Positions 23,618-29,908 of a DNA stretch of 40,794 bases are shown here, in pieces. A program made the translations under genes and the position numbers. Origin of the DNA: a virus. Numbering within the stretch: position 1 is the stretch's first letter; the number at the start of each line of letters is the position of its first letter. Where the stretch lies: positions 1 to 40,794 of IMG/VR virus record IMGVR_UViG_3300028393_000139; one strand, 5' to 3'. The notes below the pieces were generated by a model that saw nothing but the letters and a program-made list of their open reading frames with translations, made no database searches and was not told the origin of the DNA.

Positions 23618-26145
23618 TAGAATAAATCGAATATTGAATTCTTACGTTCTGCACTCCAACCCATACAGTTTAAAACAACAGTAATTGGATCAATGAATGC
23701 TTTCTCAAATTGTGTTTCATAATCAATATAATCTTCCAATTCAAATTCTTTTGGAAGTCTGACAGGGAAACCAATTACGGTTTCTGATTGAAATGGATTT
23801 GGCTGCTTTAGATAGGCGAACTTGATTTTCTCACCTTCATTAATTTCTGGATACTTCTTTGTTAATCCTTTTTCTTTCAGATAGTGATTATATAGTATTG
23901 CACCCTTAACATGCATTGGTGTGCCTTTCTTATATAATGCAGACTTGTCACTATATTGCGTTATGCCATTTACTCCACGTGGGAAAGAAATTTCTTCAGG
24001 TGGTAACGATCTAAACTCATCACGGAATTTATCGATGAATTCATGTAATTCATCTTCAGTTCCATTCATCATAATATCAATCGATTGACCCATCTTCTCA
24101 CGAATTGCTGCGGGTGTTGATGACTTCACCATTTCAAGACCCATGACTTTCTTTTGTGGTGTTGCATATTGCACACCTTCGTTGTTATAGACATTGAGAA
24201 TATAACGTTTCTTTGCAGTCCAGATACCTTTGTCTGCAAGTGCTTCACGTTTCATTTGCATCTTCTGAGAAGATGCATGAACATACGATGCTAGTTCTTC
24301 ATATGACTTATCGATAAATGGTTGAATCTTTTCTTCACAAATTCTATCCATCACTTCGACTGTTTGTTTTGCATCTTTATTTTTTACAAATTTATCAATG
24401 AGTGGACCAAGTTTCAAGTAGATCGAATCGGTATCAGATGCAATGACATAATCGTCATTTGTACCTAACAGTTTATTCATGTAGTCATTTAACTTGTTTT
24501 CAATCCAACGGATAGATAACTGACCAGATAATGTAATACCTGCTGCTTGTCGTACATCAAAGAATCTGAAGAATTGATTACCAAGAGCACCATAAGCAGA
24601 GTTCAAACAAACTTTTTTTGCAAGTTGCAAGTTATTATACCGAGCAACACGCTTTTCAATTTCATATCGTTTAGTTGGATCTGATTCCAACTCAAGTGCT
24701 TTCTTTGCATCGATTGATTTCTTCTTGTAGACTTTTCGATCTTCATACATCTTCTCCATCATTGCAGGAAGAAAACCTTGAATGTCTGTTCTGAAGAATT
24801 GACCATTAGGTGTGATGGTAGATGCAGATAATTGACTTAGATCAACTTTGTTTTTCAACAATGCATCTACATCAACACCTTGTGCCAAAATGTCTCTGTG
24901 TGTGTCTGTGTAGTTTTCTGGTTCAATTAAAGTCTCAGGACTTATATTGTACTGCATAATCAAATGTGGGTACAGACTATTCAAGTCAAACGATGCTACC
25001 CACTTGTGCATTCCAACTTGTGGGTCTTTGACATATGCACCTTCATATGCTTCGTCTTTACGATTGTTACCTGATGGTGGAATAATAATGTCACGCTCAC
25101 GCAAGTGATTGTAAATCAAAACGTCCCACATACGAACTTGTGCAAACACATCATCAAAATTAGTTTTACTATCATAGGCAAGAGTTAGTGCCAACTCAAA
25201 CAATTTCAGTTTATCATCCAACTTCTCAATCAACTCAACGTCTTTGATGTTGTACTCAATAAACTTTTGATAGTTTAGTTTGTACAAGTCATACAATGAA
25301 TCATATTCATCATAAGAAATTTTATTCTGACCAATCTCTACAGATGCAATATTATCCAACTTGTATGAATCTTGTGATGCACCACCAGGAGCATATTTAC
25401 GATATAGTTCGATGTAGTCTAACATTGCAACACCATTCATATCATAAACGGTGTGTTCTTTACCCATCAGAATTGCTTTGCGTGTGCCAATATAGTTCCA
25501 TGGTGAAAGTTTTTTTGCATCATCTTCACCTAGAACTTTACGAATCCGATTAATGATATATGGAAAGTCAAAGAACTTAATGTTCCAACCACTGATGATA
25601 TCTGGATAGTTTTCTGTCCATACTTTTATAAACCGTTTGATGAGTGTTGCTTCATCTCTACATTGTACATAGATTTCTTTACCTTGTACTTTGTAATCAC
25701 CACAACCAAAAACATAAGTTATACCACCAACGTATTTGAGACAGATTGCAGTAATTGGTTCAGATGCAGTTTCTGGATGCGGGAATCCATTTTCTGATCC
25801 AACCTCGATATCAATGATTGCTGTTAGAATTAGTGATTGATCCCAATCAACATCGGTAGTGTGTTGATCAGCGATGAAAGAATACTCATGTCTGGTGTTT
25901 CCAAAGATACGAAAATTATCAACGTGTTCGTAACTTTTAATAAACTCTCTTGCGTCTCTTAGACCACCAGGCTTGATTTCATCAAGATATTCACCTTGCA
26001 GAGAAGTGAATTTTGTGACCTTCTTAGAAGGCACATATAATGTAGGAAAATATTCTATACGTTGTTTGACACGTTTACCGTCAAGAATACCACGATATAG
26101 AATATAGTTACCTGAAGTTTGAACATTCGTATAGAAGTTTGACAT
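23617..26145 (-). CDS. 43: Family B DNA polymerase (T4 gp43)
   Basis: 842 residues, slightly shorter than T4 gp43 (898). The 3'-5' exonuclease is present: Exo I DIEVGSENG (D112, E114), Exo II in GWNIKFFDFPYIINR and Exo III in YNIKDVELI. The polymerase motifs are A (SFDLNSLYPHL), B (KKVCLNSAYGALGNQFF) and C (ASDTDSIYL). All catalytic acids are intact. The C-terminus ENSIFDLF-type tail (RKNSIFDLF) fits the clamp-binding peptide of gp43. Overlaps the upstream Sm-like gene by one base (TAATG). Confidence 0.97.
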   Translation of the reverse strand: MSNFYTNVQTSGNYILYRGILDGKRVKQRIEYFPTLYVPSKKVTKFTSLQGEYLDEIKPGGLRDAREFIKSYEHVDNFRIFGNTRHEYSFIADQHTTDVDWDQSLILTAIIDIEVGSENGFPHPETASEPITAICLKYVGGITYVFGCGDYKVQGKEIYVQCRDEATLIKRFIKVWTENYPDIISGWNIKFFDFPYIINRIRKVLGEDDAKKLSPWNYIGTRKAILMGKEHTVYDMNGVAMLDYIELYRKYAPGGASQDSYKLDNIASVEIGQNKISYDEYDSLYDLYKLNYQKFIEYNIKDVELIEKLDDKLKLFELALTLAYDSKTNFDDVFAQVRMWDVLIYNHLRERDIIIPPSGNNRKDEAYEGAYVKDPQVGMHKWVASFDLNSLYPHLIMQYNISPETLIEPENYTDTHRDILAQGVDVDALLKNKVDLSQLSASTITPNGQFFRTDIQGFLPAMMEKMYEDRKVYKKKSIDAKKALELESDPTKRYEIEKRVARYNNLQLAKKVCLNSAYGALGNQFFRFFDVRQAAGITLSGQLSIRWIENKLNDYMNKLLGTNDDYVIASDTDSIYLKLGPLIDKFVKNKDAKQTVEVMDRICEEKIQPFIDKSYEELASYVHASSQKMQMKREALADKGIWTAKKRYILNVYNNEGVQYATPQKKVMGLEMVKSSTPAAIREKMGQSIDIMMNGTEDELHEFIDKFRDEFRSLPPEEISFPRGVNGITQYSDKSALYKKGTPMHVKGAILYNHYLKEKGLTKKYPEINEGEKIKFAYLKQPNPFQSETVIGFPVRLPKEFELEDYIDYETQFEKAFIDPITVVLNCMGWSAERKNSIFDLF

Positions 26146-26456
26146 TAACCAGTTATCAGTTGTTTAGATGGAAGCACGATACCAGAACCAAAGATTTGAT
26201 TGTAATTATTAATAAAATCTTCAGCAGGAGTATATGAGTATACTACATGCTCTCTAGGAATGTCAATAGTGAAATCTTTTTTCTGTTCTGAGTGTATTGG
26301 GAATGGAGCAAATCCTACATTAGGTTGTCCATCTTTACCACGAACAACTGCAACGGCGACTGGATTTTTAATCGAATAATAAAAATCACCCAATGTGGCA
26401 TTAACCATTTCACCGAGAACTTCTTCTCCGGTTGTCAATTTAAATATCAAAATCAT
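26145..26456 (-). CDS. Sm-like fold small protein
   Basis: 103 residues beginning LIFKLTTGEEVLGEM, then DFYYSIKNPVAVAVV. This beta pattern with a conserved 'TGEEV' is seen in Sm/Hfq-like phage proteins encoded next to gene 43 in marine T4-like phages. A role in RNA binding is possible but not shown. The start follows TTTAGGAGACATC, and a TTGCAA-N17-TATAAT promoter lies at 26487-26515, so it heads the transcript that includes gene 43. Confidence 0.75.
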   Translation of the reverse strand: MILIFKLTTGEEVLGEMVNATLGDFYYSIKNPVAVAVVRGKDGQPNVGFAPFPIHSEQKKDFTIDIPREHVVYSYTPAEDFINNYNQIFGSGIVLPSKQLITG

Positions 26457-26486
26457 GATGTCTCCTAAATAATCTCAAGTTCAATA

Positions 26487-26515
26487 ATTATAACACAACC
26501 CATTGCAGGTTGCAA
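26487..26515 (-). promoter_or_regulatory. sigma70-type promoter for the Sm-like gene and gene 43
   Basis: On the minus strand TTGCAA (-35) and TATAAT (-10) are separated by 17 nt. Transcription should start about 25 nt upstream of the Sm-like gene. It lies just after the tRNA-Met 3' end, so tRNA and mRNA transcripts can be separate. Confidence 0.65.
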
Positions 26516-26537
26516 GTATTTTTTGGTGAGAATGTGA

Positions 26538-26612
26538 TGGTTGCAGGAGAAGGAATCGAACCTTCGACCTCCGGATTATGAGTCCGGTGCTCTACCGCTG
26601 CGCTATCCTGCG
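26538..26612 (-). tRNA. tRNA-Met (CAT), initiator-like C1-A72 mismatch
   Basis: Cloverleaf with D arm, anticodon stem CCGGA/TCCGG around CTCATAA, T arm GAAGG-TTCGATT-CCTTC and encoded CCA. With a seven-pair acceptor the first pair is C1xA72 followed by A73-CCA, as in bacterial initiator tRNA. However, the anticodon stem base is GGA:TCC rather than GGG:CCC and pair 11-24 is C-G, both elongator-like. Ile (lysidine) decoding is also possible. Confidence 0.9.
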
Positions 26613-26618
26613 ATTGAT

Positions 26619-26924
26619 TTATAGATGAGTTAATTTTACTTGTTTTCCAGTACCTAGTACACAAGCAACTTCGGTGTCAAACTGCATGATAGTCCATGTG
26701 AGTTTGTTATCATTCATCAAAACTGCGAAATATGAATCTGACGATCCATCTTTTGCTAACCACTTTACTGTTTCACCATATTCACTTTCAAAATACTCAA
26801 GTAATTCCACCGTCTTGGCGCACTTTACTGGTTTTTCAAAATCGAAAGGAATAGGTGCTGCGGCGTAGGATACTGCATAGAATGTGCATAGTACAGCCAA
26901 AAATACTGCTTTTAAGTAGTTCAT
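26619..26924 (-). CDS. Small secreted protein with signal peptide
   Basis: 101 residues. MNYLKAVFLAVLCTFYAVSYA-AAP is a typical Sec signal peptide with predicted cleavage around residue 21. The mature part is about 80 residues with two cysteines (near 34 and 88) that could form a disulfide in the periplasm. It contains the WLAKDGSSDSYFAVLMNDN segment. I do not recognise a family. A CATAAATA late-promoter-like element lies 23-30 nt upstream and AAAGGA provides the ribosome site. It is flanked by tRNA genes. Interference with the host envelope is inference. Confidence 0.75.
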   Translation of the reverse strand: MNYLKAVFLAVLCTFYAVSYAAAPIPFDFEKPVKCAKTVELLEYFESEYGETVKWLAKDGSSDSYFAVLMNDNKLTWTIMQFDTEVACVLGTGKQVKLTHL

Positions 26925-26946
26925 TATGACTGTCCTTTAAAGTATA

Positions 26947-26954
26947 TATTTATG
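26947..26954 (-). promoter_or_regulatory. Possible late promoter CATAAATA
   Basis: One mismatch from the T4 late consensus TATAAATA, placed between tRNA-Arg and the secreted protein gene, 23-30 nt upstream of its ATG. The surroundings (TATATACTTT) are AT-rich, so chance is possible. Confidence 0.35.
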
Positions 26955-26966
26955 CACTTTAATATT

Positions 26967-27041
26967 TGGTCCGCCCGCCAGGAATCGAACCTGGAACGCA
27001 AGCTTAGAAGGCTAGTGTTATATCCATTTAACTACGGGCAG
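26967..27041 (-). tRNA. tRNA-Arg (TCT)
   Basis: Acceptor CTGCCCG/CGGGCGG (one T-G pair), anticodon loop CTTCTAA, T arm CCAGG-TTCGATT-CCTGG, discriminator A and encoded CCA. The anticodon stem has one T-T mismatch. It reads AGA/AGG, and AGA is the preferred Arg codon in this AT-rich genome. Confidence 0.93.
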
Positions 27042-27062
27042 ATTTACTAGACCTTACAGTAT

Positions 27063-27302
27063 CTATTCAAATACACCAATAACATCTTCAATGTTTACTT
27101 GATAGATGTTGTCAGAGATTTTTCTTGCTTTGTTCCAATTGATCAATAGAATATCATCAATATTGACATCAACAACATCAGATCCAATAGCAGTAACTTT
27201 TGCTTTGTCTGCTTCATCACTAGATTTCAAAAGAATACCAGAACTAGTAACATTCTCTTTTTCAATTCGTTCAACTATAATATTATCATTCAATGGTCGC
27301 AT
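27063..27302 (-). CDS. GroES/gp31-like co-chaperonin
   Basis: 79 residues with the Cpn10 pattern: MRPLNDNIIVERIEKE at the N-terminus, the mobile loop ENVTSSGILLKSS with SGILL corresponding to the GroEL-binding SGGIVL tripeptide region, KAKVTAIG, and the C-terminal strand YQVNIEDVIGVFE. It is shorter than GroES (97) and T4 gp31 (111), with a reduced roof and middle region. It would pair with host GroEL to fold phage proteins such as the major capsid protein. AAGGAATGTT precedes the ATG, and the leader begins right at the tRNA-Gly 3' end. Confidence 0.85.
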   Translation of the reverse strand: MRPLNDNIIVERIEKENVTSSGILLKSSDEADKAKVTAIGSDVVDVNIDDILLINWNKARKISDNIYQVNIEDVIGVFE

Positions 27303-27319
27303 AACATTCCTTAAATTGA

Positions 27320-27393
27320 TGGAGCGGGATATCAGAATCGAACTGATGACGAAAGATTGGAAATCTCTAGTTTTACCATTAAACTAATCCCGC
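27320..27393 (-). tRNA. tRNA-Gly (TCC)
   Basis: Acceptor GCGGGAT/ATCCCGC perfect, anticodon loop TTTCCAA, T arm ATCAG-TTCGATT-CTGAT, discriminator T and encoded CCA. Confidence 0.95.
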
Positions 27394-27401
27394 AATAAAC
27401 T

Positions 27402-27476
27402 TGGCCTCGGTGTACGGATTTGAACCGCAACTAACGGTTTTGGAGACCGTGGTGCTGCCAATTACACCACACCGAG
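27402..27476 (-). tRNA. tRNA-Trp (CCA)
   Basis: Acceptor CTCGGTG/CACCGAG perfect, anticodon stem ACGGT/ACCGT around CTCCAAA, T loop TTCAAAT, discriminator G and encoded CCA. Confidence 0.95.
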
Positions 27477-27479
27477 AAT

Positions 27480-27514
27480 TGTAAACTTAAAACTAGTACA
27501 CTGTAAACTTAAAA
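27480..27514. repeat. 13-bp direct repeat between tRNA-Trp and tRNA-Asn
   Basis: TGTAAACTTAAAA occurs at 27480-27492 and again at 27502-27514, separated by 9 nt, filling the whole spacer between two tRNA genes. It abuts the 3' end of the tRNA-Asn with the defective acceptor stem. It could be a recombination scar or a processing element. Confidence 0.8.
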
Positions 27515-27515
27515 G

Positions 27516-27591
27516 TGGCTCCAGAGGTTGGGATCGAACCAACGACAGGGTGATTAACAGTCACCTGCTCTACCGACTGAGCTACAAGGCA
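27516..27591 (-). tRNA. tRNA-Asn (GTT) with mispaired acceptor stem
   Basis: The body is canonical: D arm GCTCAGTCGGTAGAGC, anticodon stem GGTGA/TCACC around CTGTTAA, T arm GTTGG-TTCGATC-CCAAC, discriminator G and encoded CCA. The acceptor strands do not match: 5' TGCCTTG against 3' CTCTGGA pairs at only three of seven positions. The expected 5' strand would be TCCAGAG. Likely non-functional, or replaced at its 5' end. Confidence 0.75.
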
Positions 27592-27598
27592 ATAGACT

Positions 27599-27787
27599 TT
27601 ATACTACAATAAAACCTTCATCGATATCGTGCCATACTTGCACAATCTTATTTAATTTTTTGATCTTGTATTCTTTACCACTAAGTAATTTATAACCACG
27701 TTGATAGAACTTTGCTTCTTTCATGCCAGTAGCAGTTCTAGTACCGACTTTATACTGATTGAAACGACCCAAGTAAACTTTACTCAT
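27599..27787 (-). CDS. Small basic hypothetical protein
   Basis: 62 residues from ATG at 27787 (MSKVYLGRFNQYKVGTRTAT). The GGAG ribosome site sits inside an in-frame upstream ATG at 27799 (ATGGAGATACAC). Predicted beta-rich and basic, with repeated Lys/Tyr. No recognised domain. It lies directly downstream of a terminator-like hairpin at 27808-27837 and just before the defective tRNA-Asn. Confidence 0.65.
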   Translation of the reverse strand: MSKVYLGRFNQYKVGTRTATGMKEAKFYQRGYKLLSGKEYKIKKLNKIVQVWHDIDEGFIVV

Positions 27788-27807
27788 GTGTATCTCCATT
27801 ATCAGTT

Positions 27808-27837
27808 AAAAAATTGACTACCTAGACGATTGTAGTC
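27808..27837 (-). terminator. Terminator-like hairpin ending the noncoding stretch
   Basis: On the minus strand GACTAC and GTAGTC (27816-27837) form a six-pair stem with a ten-base loop, followed by AATTTTTT. It would end a transcript running from tRNA-Glu through the hairpin-rich segment. The U run is followed about 20 nt later by the ATG of the small gene. Confidence 0.5.
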
Positions 27838-28039
27838 GTGTTTTACGTCTGCCGTTTTATTATGTGTTTCTTGCCTAAATCCCACGGTCAAAAATGGCTC
27901 ATCACGTTGAATACTTATGTTCTGTATTCATCAGGTTACACTCCTGTTTGTGGACTATACTTGCCACAACTCAAGTCTAACATAGTGAAACACACTATGC
28001 CACGCTCTGAACCTGGACTCTTAGTAATGTGTTTCAATA
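27838..28039 (-). ncRNA. Hairpin-rich noncoding RNA segment after tRNA-Glu
   Basis: About 200 nt with no credible gene. Transcribed leftward it contains in succession: CATAGTG/CACTATG (27981-27999), TTGTGG/CCACAA (27948-27969), CAGG/CCTG (27932-27946) and GAATAC/GTATTC (27909-27929), then the terminator hairpin at 27816-27837. Such a density of perfect small stems suggests a folded RNA rather than a plain leader. No known RNA family is recognised. Confidence 0.45.
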
Positions 28040-28114
28040 TGGTACACCGTAGGAGAATCGAACTCCTCTTACCGCCGTGAAAGGGCAGTGTCCTAACCGA
28101 TAGACGAACGGTGC
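28040..28114 (-). tRNA. tRNA-Glu (TTC)
   Basis: Acceptor GCACCGT/ACGGTGT (one G-T pair), anticodon stem CTGCC/GGCGG around CTTTCAC, T arm AGGAG-TTCGATT-CTCCT, discriminator A and encoded CCA. Confidence 0.95.
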
Positions 28115-28301
28115 ATAAACTCTTGAAGGTTCCTATAAAGCCCATCGTCACCTACAACCATTGGGTAGTTACCTACCATCTGATCGAAAACTAACAAGGA
28201 ACTGACTGTTACATGGTGCCGAAGTCATTACCACACCAAACCCTTGCTAAACTCCACTAGGGAGACGGATCGTTTATTTCCGTTTGTTTATCAACTCAAC
28301 A
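28115..28301 (-). ncRNA. Structured noncoding RNA behind a consensus promoter
   Basis: About 185 nt between a perfect sigma70 promoter (28308-28336) and tRNA-Glu, without a credible ORF. Local elements on the minus strand include CTCC-CTAGT-GGAG, GGTAG-GTAA-CTACC with a GNRA loop, GGTG...CACC, and a possible long-range closing stem GTTCC/GGAAC. It would be transcribed as the 5' part of a precursor containing tRNA-Glu. T4 also encodes stable non-tRNA RNAs in its tRNA cluster; homology is not claimed. Confidence 0.5.
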
Positions 28302-28307
28302 GAAACA

Positions 28308-28336
28308 ATTATACTACCAATTAATCGTTTTGTCAA
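28308..28336 (-). promoter_or_regulatory. Perfect consensus sigma70 promoter TTGACA-N17-TATAAT
   Basis: Minus-strand TTGACA at 28331-28336 and TATAAT at 28308-28313 with exactly 17 nt between them, the bacterial consensus in full. The predicted start is near 28301. Everything immediately downstream is noncoding RNA and tRNA, so this is the strongest promoter candidate in the window and drives RNA rather than protein. Confidence 0.85.
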
Positions 28337-28376
28337 GCGCTGTTGTTTTTATACAACATGTTACTATTTTTGCAAC

Positions 28377-28452
28377 TGGAGTACAGGACAGGAATCGAAC
28401 CTGCATAGGACAGGGTTGCAACCTGCCGCCTAACCACTCAGACCACCTGTAC
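28377..28452 (-). tRNA. tRNA-Cys (GCA)
   Basis: Acceptor GTACAGG/CCTGTAC perfect, anticodon loop TTGCAAC on stem GCAGG/CCTGT, T loop TTCGATT, discriminator T and encoded CCA. Confidence 0.93.
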
Positions 28453-28461
28453 ATGAAACTT

Positions 28462-28555
28462 TGGCGGAACATGTTGGATTCGAACCAACGATCAGGTTTT
28501 TGACCCGATGCTTTCTTAGCAGGAAAGTGCCTTAGACCAACTCGGCCAATGTTCC
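28462..28555 (-). tRNA. tRNA-Ser (GCT)
   Basis: Acceptor GGAACAT/ATGTTCC perfect, anticodon stem CTTTC/GAAAG around CTGCTAA. The long variable arm typical of Ser (ATCGGGT...ACCTGAT) is present, with T arm GTTGG-TTCGAAT-CCAAC, discriminator G and encoded CCA. Confidence 0.95.
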
Positions 28556-28563
28556 AGTTAATC

Positions 28564-28653
28564 TGGCGGAAGCGGTGAGATTCGAACTCACGGTACCTTT
28601 CGATACGACAGTTTTCAAGACTGTTCCAATAAACCGGACTCTGGCACACTTCC
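28564..28653 (-). tRNA. tRNA-Ser (TGA)
   Basis: Acceptor GGAAGTG/CGCTTCC, anticodon stem ACAGT/ACTGT around CTTGAAA, long variable arm, T arm GTGAG-TTCGAAT-CTCAC, discriminator G and encoded CCA. It begins only 13 nt after the terminator hairpin at 28666-28692. Confidence 0.95.
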
Positions 28654-28665
28654 AAAACTACAAAC

Positions 28666-28692
28666 AAAAAACCCCTAACTTTTGATTAGGGG
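28666..28692 (-). terminator. Rho-independent terminator upstream of the tRNA-Ser pair
   Basis: Minus-strand CCCCTAA (28686-28692) and TTAGGGG (28672-28678) form a perfect seven-pair stem with a TCAAAAG loop followed by T6. It should end the short RNA initiated at the 28851-28879 promoter. The Ser and Cys tRNAs lie beyond it, so they need read-through or an unseen promoter. Confidence 0.85.
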
Positions 28693-28844
28693 TCTTGTGT
28701 TTAGAGTTTAACTTTTACTATCTATACACGAACCCCGAAGGCAAACCATGACGCTTCGCCGCAATTAATTGTGCGATATCCTGGTTGACTGGTTGTGGGT
28801 TTATGTAAGGACAACATTTTTTTCTTTCAGTTAAAATTTAATAT
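28693..28844 (-). ncRNA. Short promoter-to-terminator RNA with a motif shared with the hsp20 leader
   Basis: A stand-alone transcription unit of roughly 175 nt including the terminator. The minus strand carries CGAAGCGTCATG followed by TGCCTTCGGGGT; the CGAAGC and GC(C)TTCG parts can pair. The 22-nt block 28729-28750 matches 31994-32015 in the hsp20 leader at 17 positions. A 31-codon ORF (ATG 28817, stop 28722) exists behind GAAAG, and a second frame ending in RHGLPSGFVYR lacks an ATG. A regulatory RNA or a tiny gene are both possible. Confidence 0.5.
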
Positions 28845-28850
28845 TCTGCT

Positions 28851-28879
28851 ATTATATAGTATTTTTTTTATAAAGTCAA
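28851..28879 (-). promoter_or_regulatory. Near-consensus sigma70 promoter TTGACT-N17-TATAAT
   Basis: Minus-strand TTGACT at 28874-28879 and TATAAT at 28851-28856, spacing 17 nt with an A-rich spacer. It points into the short noncoding unit ending at 28666. Just upstream, TTGTTG and CAACAA around a T run could close the SprT transcript. Confidence 0.8.
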
Positions 28880-28920
28880 GGGTTTTGTTGTAAAAAAACA
28901 ACAAAAAGTTAATAAATTTA

Positions 28921-29427
28921 TCACATTTTCCAATTAATCTTGCCAATTTCTATCGGATCATCTGGATTTCTGATATCACTAAACACATGCCACAATTGAT
29001 TATGTATGGCATATTTGGTAAACAATCCAACTTCTTTACCGTATGCTTCTATTTCCCAAGGATGGTCAAAGTAATCTACCTGCTCAGGATTGATTTTTGT
29101 GCCTTTCCATCTGCTTAATTTTTCATTAGTCTCATTGTATGCAAACTGCTTTACATGAACCATCTCATGTGCCAATGTTTCCAGTATTCTTCTAGAACCA
29201 ATACCTGGATGCAGTTCGATTAAAAATTTTCTGGCTTTCTTCGATTTGTTGTATCCAATAATTGATGCGTAACCATAAACAGTCAATTTACTATTAAATT
29301 TGATTTTAATATTCAAGTCTGATTCTAACATCTTATTAGAAAATAAAGACTGACTATAAAATTCAACAGCATCAATAATGTAAGGTTTGAACTCTTTATC
29401 AGGACAATTAAATACCTGTATACGCAT
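28921..29427 (-). CDS. SprT-like zinc metallopeptidase
   Basis: 168 residues. LETLAHEMVHVKQ supplies the HExxH zinc site (H87, E88, H91), and DHPWEIEAYGKE (H122) is the expected third-ligand region. SprT/Spartan-type zincins have this arrangement and cleave DNA-protein crosslinks in other systems. T4-like marine phages often carry such small zincins. The substrate here is unknown. No signal peptide. An AATAAATA element about 50 nt upstream could be a weak late promoter. Confidence 0.85.
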   Translation of the reverse strand: MRIQVFNCPDKEFKPYIIDAVEFYSQSLFSNKMLESDLNIKIKFNSKLTVYGYASIIGYNKSKKARKFLIELHPGIGSRRILETLAHEMVHVKQFAYNETNEKLSRWKGTKINPEQVDYFDHPWEIEAYGKEVGLFTKYAIHNQLWHVFSDIRNPDDPIEIGKINWKM

Positions 29428-29473
29428 CTTGGTTTCCTTAAAATCACTCCGATTTCAAATATGCATTATCCAG

Positions 29474-29908
29474 TTAAGTATTTATTTTTTCTATTGTAAC
29501 GCCTGCTTTTTTTAGAAACTCAATTCCTCTAGTATCACGATATTCATTACGATAAAATACTGTACGAATTCCACTTTGATATACAAGTTTACCACAATCT
29601 AAACATGGTGCATGAGTAACAAAAAGAGTAGCACCATCACCAGATTCTGTAGATTTTGCTAACTTAGCAATTGCATTGGTTTCTGCATGAAGGGTTTCTG
29701 GTTTAGTTTTCAACATGAAACTACCATCTTCAGATAGAAATTCATCTTCGCAATTGTTATCCCAACCAGTTGGTGTACCATTATATCCAATAGAAATGAT
29801 GCGGTCATCTTTTACAATAACCGCACCAACATGAAGGCGTCTTGCTGATGAAAGTTCTGCAAACGTTTCCGCAACTTTCATATATGCATTAACAAATTTA
29901 GTTTTCAT
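29474..29908 (-). CDS. cd: dCMP deaminase
   Basis: 144 residues. The deaminase zinc site is complete: HAE (H74, E76) and PCLDC (C102, C105). SARRLHVGAVIVKDDRII and YNGTPTGWDNNCED are typical of dCMP deaminases of the T4 Cd type. The enzyme converts dCMP to dUMP to feed thymidylate synthesis, which suits an AT-rich phage genome. It overlaps the MazG-like gene upstream by 11 nt, forming a nucleotide-metabolism pair. Confidence 0.92.
   Translation of the reverse strand: MKTKFVNAYMKVAETFAELSSARRLHVGAVIVKDDRIISIGYNGTPTGWDNNCEDEFLSEDGSFMLKTKPETLHAETNAIAKLAKSTESGDGATLFVTHAPCLDCGKLVYQSGIRTVFYRNEYRDTRGIEFLKKAGVTIEKINT

Noticed and set aside
27838-28151. Two ORFs (plus strand 27838-28080, minus strand 27936-28151)
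   Set aside because: Both run through tRNA-Glu and the hairpin-rich region, and neither resembles a protein family.
28314-28667. 117-codon minus-strand ORF
   Set aside because: It lies entirely across three well-formed tRNA genes (Cys, Ser, Ser) and a promoter; the protein has no sensible composition.
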